Origin: Solimonas aquatica
Lineage (GTDB): Bacteria; Pseudomonadota; Gammaproteobacteria; Nevskiales; Nevskiaceae
Assembly (NCBI RefSeq): GCF_900111015.1
Contig: NZ_FOFS01000006.1
Span: forward strand, 174,983-238,982
Length of the DNA stretch: 64,000 nt
Reading direction: 5' to 3'
How positions within the stretch are numbered: the stretch's first letter is position 1; each line of letters begins with the position of its first letter. Made by a program: the position numbers and the translations under genes. The notes beneath the pieces were generated by a model that was not told where the DNA came from, made no database searches, and worked only from the letters and a program-made list of their open reading frames with translations. Shown here in pieces: positions 7,941-17,770 of this stretch.

Positions 7941-8582
7941 TCAATGGCCTGTCGCGACCGCCAACTGCGCCGCAAAAGCCCGCTGGTAAGCAGGCCGCGC
8001 TTCGCCGCGCGCGACGTAAGCGGCCAGGGCCGGAAACTCGTCGAGCAGGCCGGAGGCTCGCAGTCTCAGCAGCACCGAGACCATCAGCAGATCACCGGCG
8101 CTGAAGTCCGCATCCAGCCACTCGCCATCGCCCAGGCTTGCGCTCAGCTGCCGCAGACGGACGCGCACGCGCTCGGCCACCAGCGGCAGACGTGCCTGCT
8201 GCCAGGGCGCGTCGCGCTCCAGCAGTCGCGCGTTCGCCAGTTCCAGAATCGGCGGCTCCACGGTGTTGAGTGCAGCGAACATCCAGCTGATGGCGCGGGC
8301 GCGCGCCTTGGCTTCGGCGGGCAGCAGACCGGCGTGCTGCTCGGCGAGGTGCAGCACGATGGCGCCGCTCTCGAACAAGACCAGCCCGCCTTCCTCGTAG
8401 GTGGGAATCTGGCCGAAGGGATGCAGGGCCAGATGCGCCGGTTCCTTCATCGCCTGGAATGACAGCAGGCGCACCTCATACGGACAGCCCACCTCCTCCA
8501 GAGCCCAGCGCAGGCGCGTGTCGCGCGCCAGTCCCTTGCCGCCGTCGGGGGAACGCTCGAAGGCGGTGATGACGATGCTCAT
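7941..8582 (-). CDS. Glutathione S-transferase family protein
   Basis: Cytosolic GST, 213 aa. The N-terminal thioredoxin-like domain (1-80) has the glutathione-site signature FGQIPTYEEGGLVLFESGAI, with the cis-Pro after Ile and the conserved Glu-Ser pair. The C-terminal helical domain (about 90-205) contains the buried Asp-rich N-capping segment DADFSAGDLLM. The first residues (MSIVITAFERSPDGGKGLARD) indicate a Ser-type beta or zeta-like bacterial GST. Such enzymes conjugate, isomerise or dehalogenate xenobiotics. ATG 8582 has an AGAGGAAG box. It is divergent from the acyl-CoA ligase at 8760, sharing a 177-base promoter region. Confidence 0.88.
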   Translation of the reverse strand: MSIVITAFERSPDGGKGLARDTRLRWALEEVGCPYEVRLLSFQAMKEPAHLALHPFGQIPTYEEGGLVLFESGAIVLHLAEQHAGLLPAEAKARARAISWMFAALNTVEPPILELANARLLERDAPWQQARLPLVAERVRVRLRQLSASLGDGEWLDADFSAGDLLMVSVLLRLRASGLLDEFPALAAYVARGEARPAYQRAFAAQLAVATGH

Positions 8583-8759
8583 GCTCGGCTTCCTCTGGAA
8601 TTTGTCGGCATCTGCAGACTGCCTTGCCTCGACGCTTCACGATAGCAGGCCGCGCCGGGCGACGAGGCGCGCCAGCGCTACAATCCCGGCGCATTGCATC
8701 CGCCTCGCACCCGCCATCAGACAGCGTCTGGCGCCCAATCTCCCTACGGTCAAAGCCGC
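8583..8759. promoter_or_regulatory. Divergent promoter region between GST and acyl-CoA ligase
   Basis: 177 bases separate the two divergently read starts (8582 minus, 8760 plus), so both promoters must lie here or very close. No specific operator or consensus promoter stands out. Confidence 0.4.
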
Positions 8760-10316
8760 ATGCATCCCGACCTGCACCGCCCGCTCTACGTCCCGGAACT
8801 GCTGGTCAATGCCCTGAACCAGACGCCGGACCGGCCGCTGCTGCATCTGCTCGACGGCCGCAGCCTCAGCGTCGGCGAGGTGCGTGAGGCCAGCAGCCGT
8901 TATGTGCAGGCCCTGCGCAGCCTGGGCGTGGGACGCGGCACGCGCGTGGGCCTGCTGTCCAGCAACCGGCCGGAGGTACTGCTGGCGAACAATGCCGTGC
9001 AGCTGCTGGCGGCCGTCTACGTGCCCCTGCATCCGCTCGGTGGCCTGGCCGATCATGCGCATGTGATCACGGATGCGCAGGTGGACGTGCTGATCTTCGA
9101 TGCGCAGCGCTATGGCCAGCGCGCGGCGGAACTCGCGCAGCAGGCGCCGCAGATGCGGCTGCTGAGTTTCGGCGCTTCGCCGCCGGCCATCGATCTCTGC
9201 GCGCTGGCCGATGGCTTTGCGCCGCGGCCGCTGCTGGCACCACAGGTGCAGGCCACGGACTGGATCCGCCTGGGTTATTCCGGCGGCACCACGGGCAAGC
9301 CCAAGAGCCTGGCCAGTTCGCAGCGCACCGGGCTGGCCACGGTGTCGATCATGATGGCGGAATGGGAATGGCCCTCGCCGCCGCGCGTGCTGTCCTGCAC
9401 ACCGCTGTCGCACGCCGGCGCGGCGATGTTTCTGCCCACGCTGATGCGCGGCGGCAGCATGCTGGTGCTGCCGGGCTTCGAGCCGGTGGCGGTGATGCAG
9501 GCCATCCAGGATCACCGCCTCAACTGCATGATGCTGGTGCCGACCATGATCTATGCGCTGCTGGATCATCCGCGCTTCGGCGAGTTCGATCTCTCCAGCC
9601 TGGAGACGGTGTTCTACGGCGCCTCGGCGATTGCACCGGCACGCCTGAAGGAAGCCATCGAGAAAATCGGCCCGGTGTTCTCGCAGTTCTACGGCCAGGC
9701 CGAGGCGCCGATGTGCGTCACCGTGCTGCGCAAGGCCGAACACGATGTGAACGATCTGCGCCGTCTGGCCAGCTGCGGACGGCCGGTGCCCTGGGTACAG
9801 GTGGCGCTGCTGGATGCGGATCATCAGCCGGTGCCCGATGGCGAGCCCGGCGAGATCTGCGTGCGCGGGCCGCTGGTGATGGATGGTTACCGCGACAATC
9901 CCGAACTGAGCGCGCAGGCCTTCGCCGGCGGCTGGCTGCATTCGGGCGATGTGGCGGTGCGCGATCCGGGCGGCTTCCTGCGCATCGTGGATCGCGTGAA
10001 GGACATGATCGTCAGCGGCGGCTTCAACATTTATCCGCGCGAGCTGGAAGACATCCTCTGCGAGCATCCGGCGGTATCGCAGGCCGCCGTGATCGGCGTG
10101 CCGCATGCCAAATGGGGCGAGGCGGTGACGGCGCTGGTGGTGCTGCGCTCAGGCCAAAGCGTGAGCGGCGATGAACTCAGCGCCCTGGTCGCGGCACGCA
10201 AGGGCGCATTCCAGGCGCCGAAGCGGGTGGAGTTCCTGGACAGCATTCCGCAGACGGCGGTAGGCAAGCCGGACAAGAAAGCGCTGCGCGCGAGGTATGC
10301 CGTCAGCCCGGCGTAG
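8760..10316 (+). CDS. AMP-forming acyl-CoA synthetase (fatty-acid or aryl-acid CoA ligase)
   Basis: Adenylate-forming enzyme of 518 aa that would convert a carboxylic acid, ATP and CoA to acyl-CoA. Motifs in order: P-loop YSGGTTGKPKS (about 178-188), the YGQAEAP adenine motif (about 318), and the hinge region GWLHSGDVAVRDPGGFLRIVD with RVKDMIVSGGFNIYPRELE (about 400-450). The C-terminal catalytic Lys is in TAVGKPDKKALR. ATG 8760 gives the usual ANL length; TTG 8694 would add a non-conserved leader. Resemblance is to medium-chain or cyclohexane-carboxylate-type ligases. It is convergent with the exported hydrolase, sharing a terminator. Substrate uncertain. Confidence 0.9.
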   Translation: MHPDLHRPLYVPELLVNALNQTPDRPLLHLLDGRSLSVGEVREASSRYVQALRSLGVGRGTRVGLLSSNRPEVLLANNAVQLLAAVYVPLHPLGGLADHAHVITDAQVDVLIFDAQRYGQRAAELAQQAPQMRLLSFGASPPAIDLCALADGFAPRPLLAPQVQATDWIRLGYSGGTTGKPKSLASSQRTGLATVSIMMAEWEWPSPPRVLSCTPLSHAGAAMFLPTLMRGGSMLVLPGFEPVAVMQAIQDHRLNCMMLVPTMIYALLDHPRFGEFDLSSLETVFYGASAIAPARLKEAIEKIGPVFSQFYGQAEAPMCVTVLRKAEHDVNDLRRLASCGRPVPWVQVALLDADHQPVPDGEPGEICVRGPLVMDGYRDNPELSAQAFAGGWLHSGDVAVRDPGGFLRIVDRVKDMIVSGGFNIYPRELEDILCEHPAVSQAAVIGVPHAKWGEAVTALVVLRSGQSVSGDELSALVAARKGAFQAPKRVEFLDSIPQTAVGKPDKKALRARYAVSPA

Positions 10317-10340
10317 CGCCGAATCATGCCGGCGCTACGC
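10311..10340. terminator. Bidirectional terminator hairpin
   Basis: A perfect 11-bp stem (10311-10321 with 10330-10340) and 8-base loop that overlaps the stop codon of the acyl-CoA ligase and lies 15 bases from the stop of the convergent hydrolase. No U-tract is evident. Confidence 0.6.
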
Positions 10341-10354
10341 TACGAGCAACCCGC

Positions 10355-11320
10355 TCAGCGCGGCTGCAGACGTCGCCCCAGAAACTCCAGGATCACCGCG
10401 CCGATCTCGCGGCCATGGGTTTCCAGCGCGAAGTGGCCCGTATCATAGAAATGCACTTCGGCTTTGGGGTTGTCGCGCTTGAAGGCTTCCGCACCCGGCG
10501 GCAGAAAGAAGGGATCGTGCAGACCCCACACCGCCAGCAGCGGCGGCTGGTGTTCGCGAAAGTAAGCCTGGAAGCGTGGATACAGCGCCACATTGCTGGC
10601 GTAGTCCAGGAACAGATCGAGCTGCACCTCGTCATTGCCCGGACGCGCCAGCAGGGCCGAGTCCAGTGCGTAGGATTCGGGCGCCAGCAGACTCGCATCC
10701 GACACACCATAGCTGTACTGCCACTGCACGGATTCCGGCTTGAGGAAGTCGCGCAAAGCCGCGCGATGCGCTGCCGTGGGCTCACGCCAGTAAGCCTGAA
10801 TCGGATTCCAACCTTCGCTCAAGCCTTCCTCGTAGGCATTACCGTTCTGCGAGATGATGGCGCTGATGCGCTCTGGATGCGCCAGCGCCAGACGCAGGCC
10901 CACCGGCGCGCCGTAGTCGAAGACATAGATCGCGTAGCGCGTGAGCCCGGCGCGCTCGGTGAAGCCATCGATCACCTTCGCCAGATTGTCGAAGCGATAC
11001 GCAAAATGCAGCTGCGCCGGCACCTGCGTGAAACCGAAACCCGGCAGATCAGGCGCCACCACGTGATAGCGCAGCGCCAGCTGCGGGATCAGCTCGCGGA
11101 ACATGTGGGAGGAGGTGGGGAACCCGTGCAGCAGCAGGATCGTGGGGGCCTTGGCATCGCCGGCTTCACGATAGGCGATCCGGATGCCATCGACCTCCAG
11201 CTGACGGTAGTGCACCGGCGCCGAAGCTGACGTTGGCGCGGCACTCATGGCGACGGGCAGCAAGGCGCTGGCGGCGAGCGCCAGGCCGGCACCGAGGCGC
11301 TGGGAGGTACTGCTGTTCAT
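10355..11320 (-). CDS. Exported alpha/beta hydrolase with Asp nucleophile
   Basis: Alpha/beta-hydrolase of 321 aa with a Sec signal peptide (cleavage after about residue 27, AMSA-APT), so probably periplasmic. The oxyanion segment is HGFPTSS (65-71), the nucleophile elbow FDYGAPVG (D135), the third acid WGLHDP (D269) and the catalytic His DTGHFALETH (H296). An Asp rather than Ser nucleophile is the hallmark of epoxide hydrolases and haloalkane or fluoroacetate dehalogenases; without the cap-domain ligands I cannot choose. ATG 11320 has an AGGAG box. It is divergent from the LysR gene at 11454, its likely regulator. Confidence 0.85.
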   Translation of the reverse strand: MNSSTSQRLGAGLALAASALLPVAMSAAPTSASAPVHYRQLEVDGIRIAYREAGDAKAPTILLLHGFPTSSHMFRELIPQLALRYHVVAPDLPGFGFTQVPAQLHFAYRFDNLAKVIDGFTERAGLTRYAIYVFDYGAPVGLRLALAHPERISAIISQNGNAYEEGLSEGWNPIQAYWREPTAAHRAALRDFLKPESVQWQYSYGVSDASLLAPESYALDSALLARPGNDEVQLDLFLDYASNVALYPRFQAYFREHQPPLLAVWGLHDPFFLPPGAEAFKRDNPKAEVHFYDTGHFALETHGREIGAVILEFLGRRLQPR

Positions 11321-11453
11321 GGACGACTCCTGATCGGGTTGTGGGTGTTGGCAGCGGCGGCACCGGTGCCGACCTCGGTGAAATTAGGCCCTTTCATTAA
11401 CATCGAGTAGACCGCAATATCGACAGGCATCCATCCATTTTTCGGAATAATTC
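11321..11453. promoter_or_regulatory. Divergent promoter region, hydrolase and LysR gene
   Basis: 133 bases between divergent starts, the standard place for LysR binding at T-N11-A sites. The part near 11395-11445 is AT-richer than its surroundings. No unambiguous operator can be chosen by eye. Confidence 0.4.
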
Positions 11454-12371
11454 ATGAATCGCCTGGAAGCGATGTCGGTGTTCACCGCCGTGGTGGAAGC
11501 CGGCAGCCTGTCCGCTGCGGGCCGCAGGCTGCACATGCCGCTGGCGACGGTAAGCCGCAAGCTCTCGGAGCTGGAGAAGCACATCGGCGCGCGCCTGCTG
11601 ACGCGGTCCACACGCAAGCTCGATCTGACCGACAGCGGTCAGGCCTATCTGGCAGCCTGCCGTCATATCCTCGAACAAGTGGGCGAAGCCGAACGCGCGG
11701 CGGCAGGCGAATACCAGGCACCCAGGGGTGAACTGATCGTGGCCGCGCCGCTGGTGTTCGGGCGGCTGCACGTTCTGCCGCTGATCAGCGAGTTTCTGTG
11801 TGCCTATCCCGAGGTAAATGTGCGCCTGATGCTCAGCGATCGCGTCGTCAGCTTCTGGGACGAGCACGTGGACGCGGCGGTGCGCATCGGCGCGCTACCC
11901 GACAGCACGCTGGTGGCGACGCGGGTGGGTAGTGTGCGCAGCGTGGTCTGCGCAAGCCCCGCTTATCTCAGGACTCGCGGCACACCAAGACGCCCGAGCG
12001 ATCTGACACGACACAGCTGCATCAGCTTCACGCTGTTTTCAGCGCCACAGGACCACTGGGTGTTCGGCGGCGGCAAAGCCGCGATCAGCGTGCCGGTGCA
12101 GTCGCGCCTGAGTGTCAATACTGCGGAGGCGGCTGTCGATGCCGCCATTGCAGGCGTGGGTCTTGCGCGCTTGCTGTCGTATCAGGTGCAAGCGCCGGTG
12201 CTCGACAAGTCCCTGACCGTAGTGCTGCGCAAGTTCGAGGCAGCACCGTTACCCGTGCACCTGATTCACGGCCAGCAAAAGCCACTGCCTCTGAAGCTGC
12301 GCGCCTTTCTCGACTTCATGCGCCCTCACCTGATCACCAGACTGGAGGCCTTGAACAAGCTCAGCGCTTGA
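11454..12371 (+). CDS. LysR-family transcriptional regulator
   Basis: LTTR of 305 aa. The N-terminal winged helix-turn-helix (about 1-62) reads MNRLEAMSVFTAVVEAGSLS, then AAGRRLHMPLATVSRKLSEL, followed by the LLTRSTRKLDLTDSGQAYL linker helix. Residues from about 90 form the periplasmic-binding-protein-like effector domain. The N-terminus places it in the large CrgA/AaeR-like subgroup. It reads away from the exported hydrolase, which it probably controls. Its last 11 bases overlap the 3' end of the convergent PQQ dehydrogenase gene, so the two transcripts overlap antisense. Confidence 0.92.
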   Translation: MNRLEAMSVFTAVVEAGSLSAAGRRLHMPLATVSRKLSELEKHIGARLLTRSTRKLDLTDSGQAYLAACRHILEQVGEAERAAAGEYQAPRGELIVAAPLVFGRLHVLPLISEFLCAYPEVNVRLMLSDRVVSFWDEHVDAAVRIGALPDSTLVATRVGSVRSVVCASPAYLRTRGTPRRPSDLTRHSCISFTLFSAPQDHWVFGGGKAAISVPVQSRLSVNTAEAAVDAAIAGVGLARLLSYQVQAPVLDKSLTVVLRKFEAAPLPVHLIHGQQKPLPLKLRAFLDFMRPHLITRLEALNKLSA

Positions 12372-14307
12372 GCTTGTACGCCACCACCGCGTCGCTGGTC
12401 TTGGAGCGGTACATGGTGTGGCCACCGGCCGTGATCACCACGTACTGCTCGCCGCCGGCTTCATAGCTGACCGGCACCGCCGTGCCCGCGGCCGGCAGCT
12501 CGCTCTGCCAGAGCACCTTGCCGGTTTTCAGATCGAAGGCGCGCAGCTGGTTGTCCAGCGTGTAGCCGATGAACACCAGACCGCCGGCGGTGAGCAGCGG
12601 GCCGCCCGCGCCGGGTGTGCCGAGATTGGCGTCGAACAGGCTCTTGGGCGGCTTCATGGGCATCATGGCTTCGATGCTGCCCAGCGGCACTTCCCAGACG
12701 ATCTTGCGTTTCACCAGGTCCACGGCGGTGAGCGCGGCCCAGGGCGGCGCCGAACAGGGCGCACCCAGCACCGAGAGCAGCGGCTCCACGCGCGTGACAT
12801 AGGGTGCGCCCGCCACGGCGAAGTTCATCGCACCGCCGCTTTCAATCGCCTGCGAGGCGCCGAGCTTGGCCTTGGCGCGCGGAATCAGCGTGACGATGGT
12901 GGGCACGCGATTGGAAGGCACCACCATGATGTGGCTGGCCGGGTCATAGGCGCCGCCGCCCCAGTTGGGACCGCCGCCCACCGAGGGCGAGAAGATGGTG
13001 CCCTGCTCGCTGGGCGGGGTGAAGATGGTGCCGTAGCGATAGCCCTGTGCCTTGCGCTTGCACAACCATTTGTCGATGGGCGTGAAGCCCCAGACATCCT
13101 CCGGCGAAAAACTCTGCGGCGTCAGCGTGGGCATGCCCACCGGAAATGGCTGCGTGGGCGCTGCCTTTTCGCCGCTCATGGTGCTCTGCGGCACGCTGCG
13201 TTCGGCGATCGGCTGCAGCGGTTCGCCGGTGGCGCGGTTGAACATGAAGATCAGGCCGGTCTTGTTGTTCTGCACCAGCGCCGGCACCACGCGGCCGTCG
13301 GGCTGCGGCAGATCGATCAGCAGCGGCTCGGACGGCGTGTCGTAATCGAAGATATTGTGATGCACGAACTGGAAATGCCAGACCACCTTGCCGGTGCTGC
13401 CCTGCAAGGCAACGATGGACGAGGTGTAGCGGTTGTCGCCGAGGCGATCACCGCCATAGAAATCACCGGAAGGGCTGGTGGTGGGCAGGTACACCATGTC
13501 GAGCGCCTGATCCACCGCCATCGAAGACCAGACATTGCCGGCGCCGTGCTGCGCCGCCGAGCCCGGCGCCCAGCTGCCGGATGCCGGATCGCTGGCTTCA
13601 CGCGGCACCGGATCGAAACGCCAGCGCAGCGCGCCGCTGCGCGCATCGAAAGCCTGCACGCGACCGCTGGGTGCGGCCACGCGCTGGTTGTCGGCCACCG
13701 CCGAGCCCACCACCACCACATCACCCACTACCGCCGGATTGGACGCGGCCACCACTTCGCCACGGAAAAGCTCCGGCTTGTCCATCTGCATCTTCACCAC
13801 GCCCTGCTCGCCGAAGCCCTCGCAGCGGCGCCCGGTTCTGGCGTCGAGGGCGATCAGGCTGTAGTCGGTGGTGCCCAGGAAAATGCGCGAGGCGCAGGCC
13901 GCACCTGCTTCGGCACGCCGGTCCTGCCAGTGCGTGATGCCGCGGCATTTCTGCATGCCCACCTTCTGGCTCTTGGGATCGAACACCCAGCGCTGCTTGC
14001 CGGTCTGCGGATCCAGCGCAATCAGGCGGCGTGAAGTGGTGCAGACCACCAGATTGCCTTCGATCAGACTCGGCTGGTCTTCGAAGGCGATCAGCGCGTC
14101 CTTCACGTCCTTGGGCGGCGCCTCGCCAGTGTGGAACTCCCAGGCCTTCTGCAGCCGCGCCACGTTCTGCGTATTGATCTGCGCCAGCGGCGAATACTTG
14201 GTGCCGAGCTGATGCGTGTCGGTATCGGCGGCGCCGGCCGCAAGGCTCAAGACCGCGAGCAAGAGGAAAAGACCGCAGCGGCGGCACATCGGGGACAGGA
14301 TGTTCAC
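12361..14307 (-). CDS. Exported PQQ-dependent (quinoprotein) dehydrogenase
   Basis: Eight-bladed beta-propeller quinoprotein of 648 aa. After a signal peptide (hydrophobic stretch LFLLLAVLSLAAGAA) come repeated propeller motifs such as LIALDPQTGKQRWVFD, LIALDARTGR and LRAFDLKTGKVLWQS. The pattern matches the single-subunit glucose/quinate/polyol dehydrogenase branch without the N-terminal five-helix membrane domain, and no C-terminal cytochrome c CxxCH is present. It would oxidise an alcohol or sugar in the periplasm and pass electrons to quinone or a separate cytochrome. GTG 14307 is used; ATG 14289 is the alternative. It is last in the minus-strand run that starts at 20675. PQQ synthesis genes are not in the window. 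Confidence 0.88.
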   Translation of the reverse strand: MNILSPMCRRCGLFLLLAVLSLAAGAADTDTHQLGTKYSPLAQINTQNVARLQKAWEFHTGEAPPKDVKDALIAFEDQPSLIEGNLVVCTTSRRLIALDPQTGKQRWVFDPKSQKVGMQKCRGITHWQDRRAEAGAACASRIFLGTTDYSLIALDARTGRRCEGFGEQGVVKMQMDKPELFRGEVVAASNPAVVGDVVVVGSAVADNQRVAAPSGRVQAFDARSGALRWRFDPVPREASDPASGSWAPGSAAQHGAGNVWSSMAVDQALDMVYLPTTSPSGDFYGGDRLGDNRYTSSIVALQGSTGKVVWHFQFVHHNIFDYDTPSEPLLIDLPQPDGRVVPALVQNNKTGLIFMFNRATGEPLQPIAERSVPQSTMSGEKAAPTQPFPVGMPTLTPQSFSPEDVWGFTPIDKWLCKRKAQGYRYGTIFTPPSEQGTIFSPSVGGGPNWGGGAYDPASHIMVVPSNRVPTIVTLIPRAKAKLGASQAIESGGAMNFAVAGAPYVTRVEPLLSVLGAPCSAPPWAALTAVDLVKRKIVWEVPLGSIEAMMPMKPPKSLFDANLGTPGAGGPLLTAGGLVFIGYTLDNQLRAFDLKTGKVLWQSELPAAGTAVPVSYEAGGEQYVVITAGGHTMYRSKTSDAVVAYKLKR

Positions 14308-14387
14308 AGGGATCTGGCTCTGGTTTTATTTTGCGTCAGAATGGTGACGCCAAAAGCCGGAGAGCGTCAAGCCGAGGCGCGAGAGCT

Positions 14388-14624
14388 TCAATTGCCGCCC
14401 GCCAGACCCAAGGCCGGACGGATCGGGCTGCCGGCATGAATCTGCTGCAGCTCCAGCAGATTGCCGTCCGGATCGTAGAAGTAGCAGGAGGTGCAGCGGC
14501 CCGGCGCGATGTGCTGCGGCGGCGAGATGCGATCCAGCCTGAGGCCCAGCAGATCGCGGTAGAAACGCACGAAGCGGTCCATGTCGGTGGTGGACAGCGA
14601 AACATGATGCAGCACACGAATCAT
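14388..14624 (-). pseudogene. VOC-family gene with an internal in-frame deletion
   Basis: Only 78 aa. Residues 3-30 are the normal start of a VOC protein (LHHVSLSTTDMDRFVRFYRD then LLGLRL), and residues 33-60 are the normal end (ISPPQHIAPG, then CYFYDPDGNLLELQQ). The roughly 50-60 residues that usually separate them, including the second module and a metal ligand, are missing, so the frame looks like a clean internal deletion. ATG 14624 has a GGAG box. It may be a non-functional remnant or a protein that works only as a dimer of half-modules. It sits between the aldo-keto reductase and PQQ dehydrogenase genes of the operon. Confidence 0.6.
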
Positions 14625-14638
14625 GGCGCAGCTCCGGT

Positions 14639-15577
<939 letters not shown>

Positions 15578-15586
15578 GATGCCGTC

Positions 15587-16022
15587 CTATTCGAATCGGT
15601 AAAGGTGATACCGCACGCCTTCGCTCGTCGCCTGCCCGAGACCGAAGGCCTGAAGCGCATTGAGCCAGTCGTAGGCGCCGGCCGGGGGCGATGAAGCGCG
15701 CACCCACTTCCACGCGCGGCGCGCCATCACGCGGCGCACCACAGCCGCTGTACTGGCAGAGAATGTGCACGCCATCCTCGGTTTCCAGCACCAGGCGCAC
15801 GTCCAGCAGCGCACGCGTGCCGCTGCGGATCAGCCAGTCACCACCGGCGGGCAGGACGCGGCCGCGCAGCTGCGGCCCGCTGAAGCAGCCGCCGCCAACC
15901 TCGAACACCGCGCGATCCCCCAGCGGCGTCTGCGCCAGCCTGCACAGCGGATGCGTCTGGATCGTCAGTGTCATCAGCAGGCGGATGCCGGGCAGCGCCG
16001 GCGGGCTTTGCTCGGTATTCAT
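15587..16022 (-). pseudogene. DUF3237-family gene broken by a +1 frameshift
   Basis: The reading frame from ATG 16022 gives a normal DUF3237 protein (MNTEQSPPALPGIRLLMTLT; DRAVFEVGGGCFSGPQLRG; GDWLIRSGTRALLDVRLVLE) until a run of five cytosines on this strand (15684-15688). Removing one base restores the conserved ending (AGAYDWLNALQAFGLG, then VRYHLYRFE) and a stop ten bases before the next gene. The restored length would be 144 aa, normal for the family. As given, the frame is lost. This is either a recent mutation or a homopolymer sequencing error. The ATG overlaps the TGA of the flavoprotein gene (ATGA). Confidence 0.8.
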
Positions 16023-17719
16023 GGCGTGTGCCCGGCTTCGCGGGCCCGCTGCAGCGCATCCAGCGCCGCGACATAGCCCCAGACGAAGGACGGCCCGACG
16101 CTGGCACCCGGGCCGGGATAAGCAAGCCCCATCACCGAGGCCGTGGACACGCCGGTGGCATAAAGCCCTGCGATCACCGAACCGTCCTCGCGCAGCACGC
16201 GCGAATGCTCATCGCAGACCACGCCGCCGTAAGTACCGACATCACCCGGCAGCACCGGCACCGCGTAGAACGGCGCCTGCGCGATGCGGCCCAGGGTTTC
16301 CGAAGGACGATGAAAGGGATCGCCCAGCCAGCGGTCGTACGCGCGCTCGCCGCGATGGAAGTCCTCGTCGCGGTTGTTCGCGACAAAGCCGTTGAAACGG
16401 CTCACCGTGGCTTCCAGCATGGCGGCGTCCAGGTTGAGCTGCGCGGCCAGTGCGGCCAGCGTGTCGGCTTTTTTCAGATAGCCCGTGTCATACCACTGCT
16501 GCGGCTTCCTGCTGCCGGGCATGGTGCCGGCGAGCATGTATTTGCGCAGGTACTGACTGTCGAAGATCGCCCAGCTGGGCACCGCCGGCACCTGGCGGTG
16601 GCGCGCCAGCATGCCCTGGCAATAGGCCATGTAGGAGCCGCCTTCGTTCATGTAGCGCTGACCGCTTTGATCGACGAGGATCGCGTGCGGCGCGGCGGTG
16701 AGCGCCTGCGCGCCTGGTTTGAATTCCTGCTGCTCGCTGCCGGGTGGATGCGTCTGCTGATTGCCGACGCGCGCCTGCATCTGCGCGATGGCGGCGCCGT
16801 GCCGCATCATCTCGCGGATCATCTCGCCGGTGTCACCGGGCGCGGCCATGGTCCATTGCACCGAGGTGCCGGGCGTGTACTGGTCGCGCATCGCCTGGTT
16901 GTGGGCAAAGCCGCCGGCATTGACCAGCACGCCCAGACGCGCGCCGATGCGCCAGGGTTGGCCGTCCTTCAGCGTCTGCACGCCGCAGACCGCGCCGTGC
17001 GCATCGAGCAGCAGCTCGCTCACCGGCGCGCTGCTGCGGATCTCCACGCCGGCACGCAGCGCCGCCTGCAGCATGCGGCCCTGCAGCGCCGCGCCGCCGG
17101 CCACCCACTGCTTGCCGCTGAGCCGCGCCCAGACCGCGCGCAGGATCAGCTTGAGCAGCAGCGCCTTCACCCGCCAGGATTGCTTGTAAGCCGGCAGCTC
17201 CAGCATCTCCTCCAGCGAGGCCGGCACCGGCGCCTGGATGAAGGTGGCGCGCAGGCGATGTTTCCACTCGCCCAGTTCATTGAGATCGAACAGCTGCGCC
17301 ACCACCGCGCGCCCCGGCACCGAGCCGCCGGGCAGCTCGTCGTAGTAATCCGGCCATTCGCGCACGCGATCCAGCTTCACGCCCTGCTGCAGCAGAAACG
17401 CCACCATGCGCGGCGCCTGCTGCAGATACACGCGGCGCCGCAGCGGCGAGGCGCCGGGCGCATCGGCCTGCTCGCCCAGTACCGCATCCAGGTAGCGGCT
17501 GGCCTGCGCGAAGCTGTCGGGCACGCCGTCGCGCTTCATGAACGGGTTGTCCGGAATCCACATCACCCCGCCGGAACGCGCCGTGGTGCCGCCGATCAGC
17601 TCGGTCTTTTCCAGTATCGCCACGCGCTGTCCGGCCTGACGCATCAGCAGCGCCGCACACATCGAGCCGCCACCACTGCCGACGACGACAAAGTCGAAGG
17701 TTTCGTCGAAGTCGCGCAT
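16019..17719 (-). CDS. FAD-dependent oxidoreductase of the 3-ketosteroid-delta1-dehydrogenase/fumarate-reductase family
   Basis: Flavoprotein of 566 aa. The N-terminal dinucleotide-binding motif is VVVGSGGGSM (about 11-20), with the ribose-binding acid at ILEKTELIGGTTARSGGVMW. The C-terminal FAD motif includes LAYPGPGASVGPSFVWGYVA, which keeps the Tyr-Pro-Gly-x-Gly arrangement of KstD, where the Tyr and Gly contact the 3-keto group. The family removes 1,2- or related hydrogens from cyclic ketones. Start ATG 17719 has a GGGAG box. It lies 52 bases after the CoA ligase gene and overlaps the DUF3237 start. The precise ring substrate is not determined; fumarate reductase is less likely because no haem domain is present. 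Confidence 0.85.
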   Translation of the reverse strand: MRDFDETFDFVVVGSGGGSMCAALLMRQAGQRVAILEKTELIGGTTARSGGVMWIPDNPFMKRDGVPDSFAQASRYLDAVLGEQADAPGASPLRRRVYLQQAPRMVAFLLQQGVKLDRVREWPDYYDELPGGSVPGRAVVAQLFDLNELGEWKHRLRATFIQAPVPASLEEMLELPAYKQSWRVKALLLKLILRAVWARLSGKQWVAGGAALQGRMLQAALRAGVEIRSSAPVSELLLDAHGAVCGVQTLKDGQPWRIGARLGVLVNAGGFAHNQAMRDQYTPGTSVQWTMAAPGDTGEMIREMMRHGAAIAQMQARVGNQQTHPPGSEQQEFKPGAQALTAAPHAILVDQSGQRYMNEGGSYMAYCQGMLARHRQVPAVPSWAIFDSQYLRKYMLAGTMPGSRKPQQWYDTGYLKKADTLAALAAQLNLDAAMLEATVSRFNGFVANNRDEDFHRGERAYDRWLGDPFHRPSETLGRIAQAPFYAVPVLPGDVGTYGGVVCDEHSRVLREDGSVIAGLYATGVSTASVMGLAYPGPGASVGPSFVWGYVAALDALQRAREAGHTP

Positions 17720-17770
17720 GCGCCGCTCCCGGGAAATACGGCCGCTTTTTTGAAGGCCGGGAGGCGCGCC

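Noticed and set aside
7762..7989. Possible small plus-strand gene in the gap before the GST gene
   Set aside because: No start signal, no recognisable family, and it overlaps the GST 3' end.
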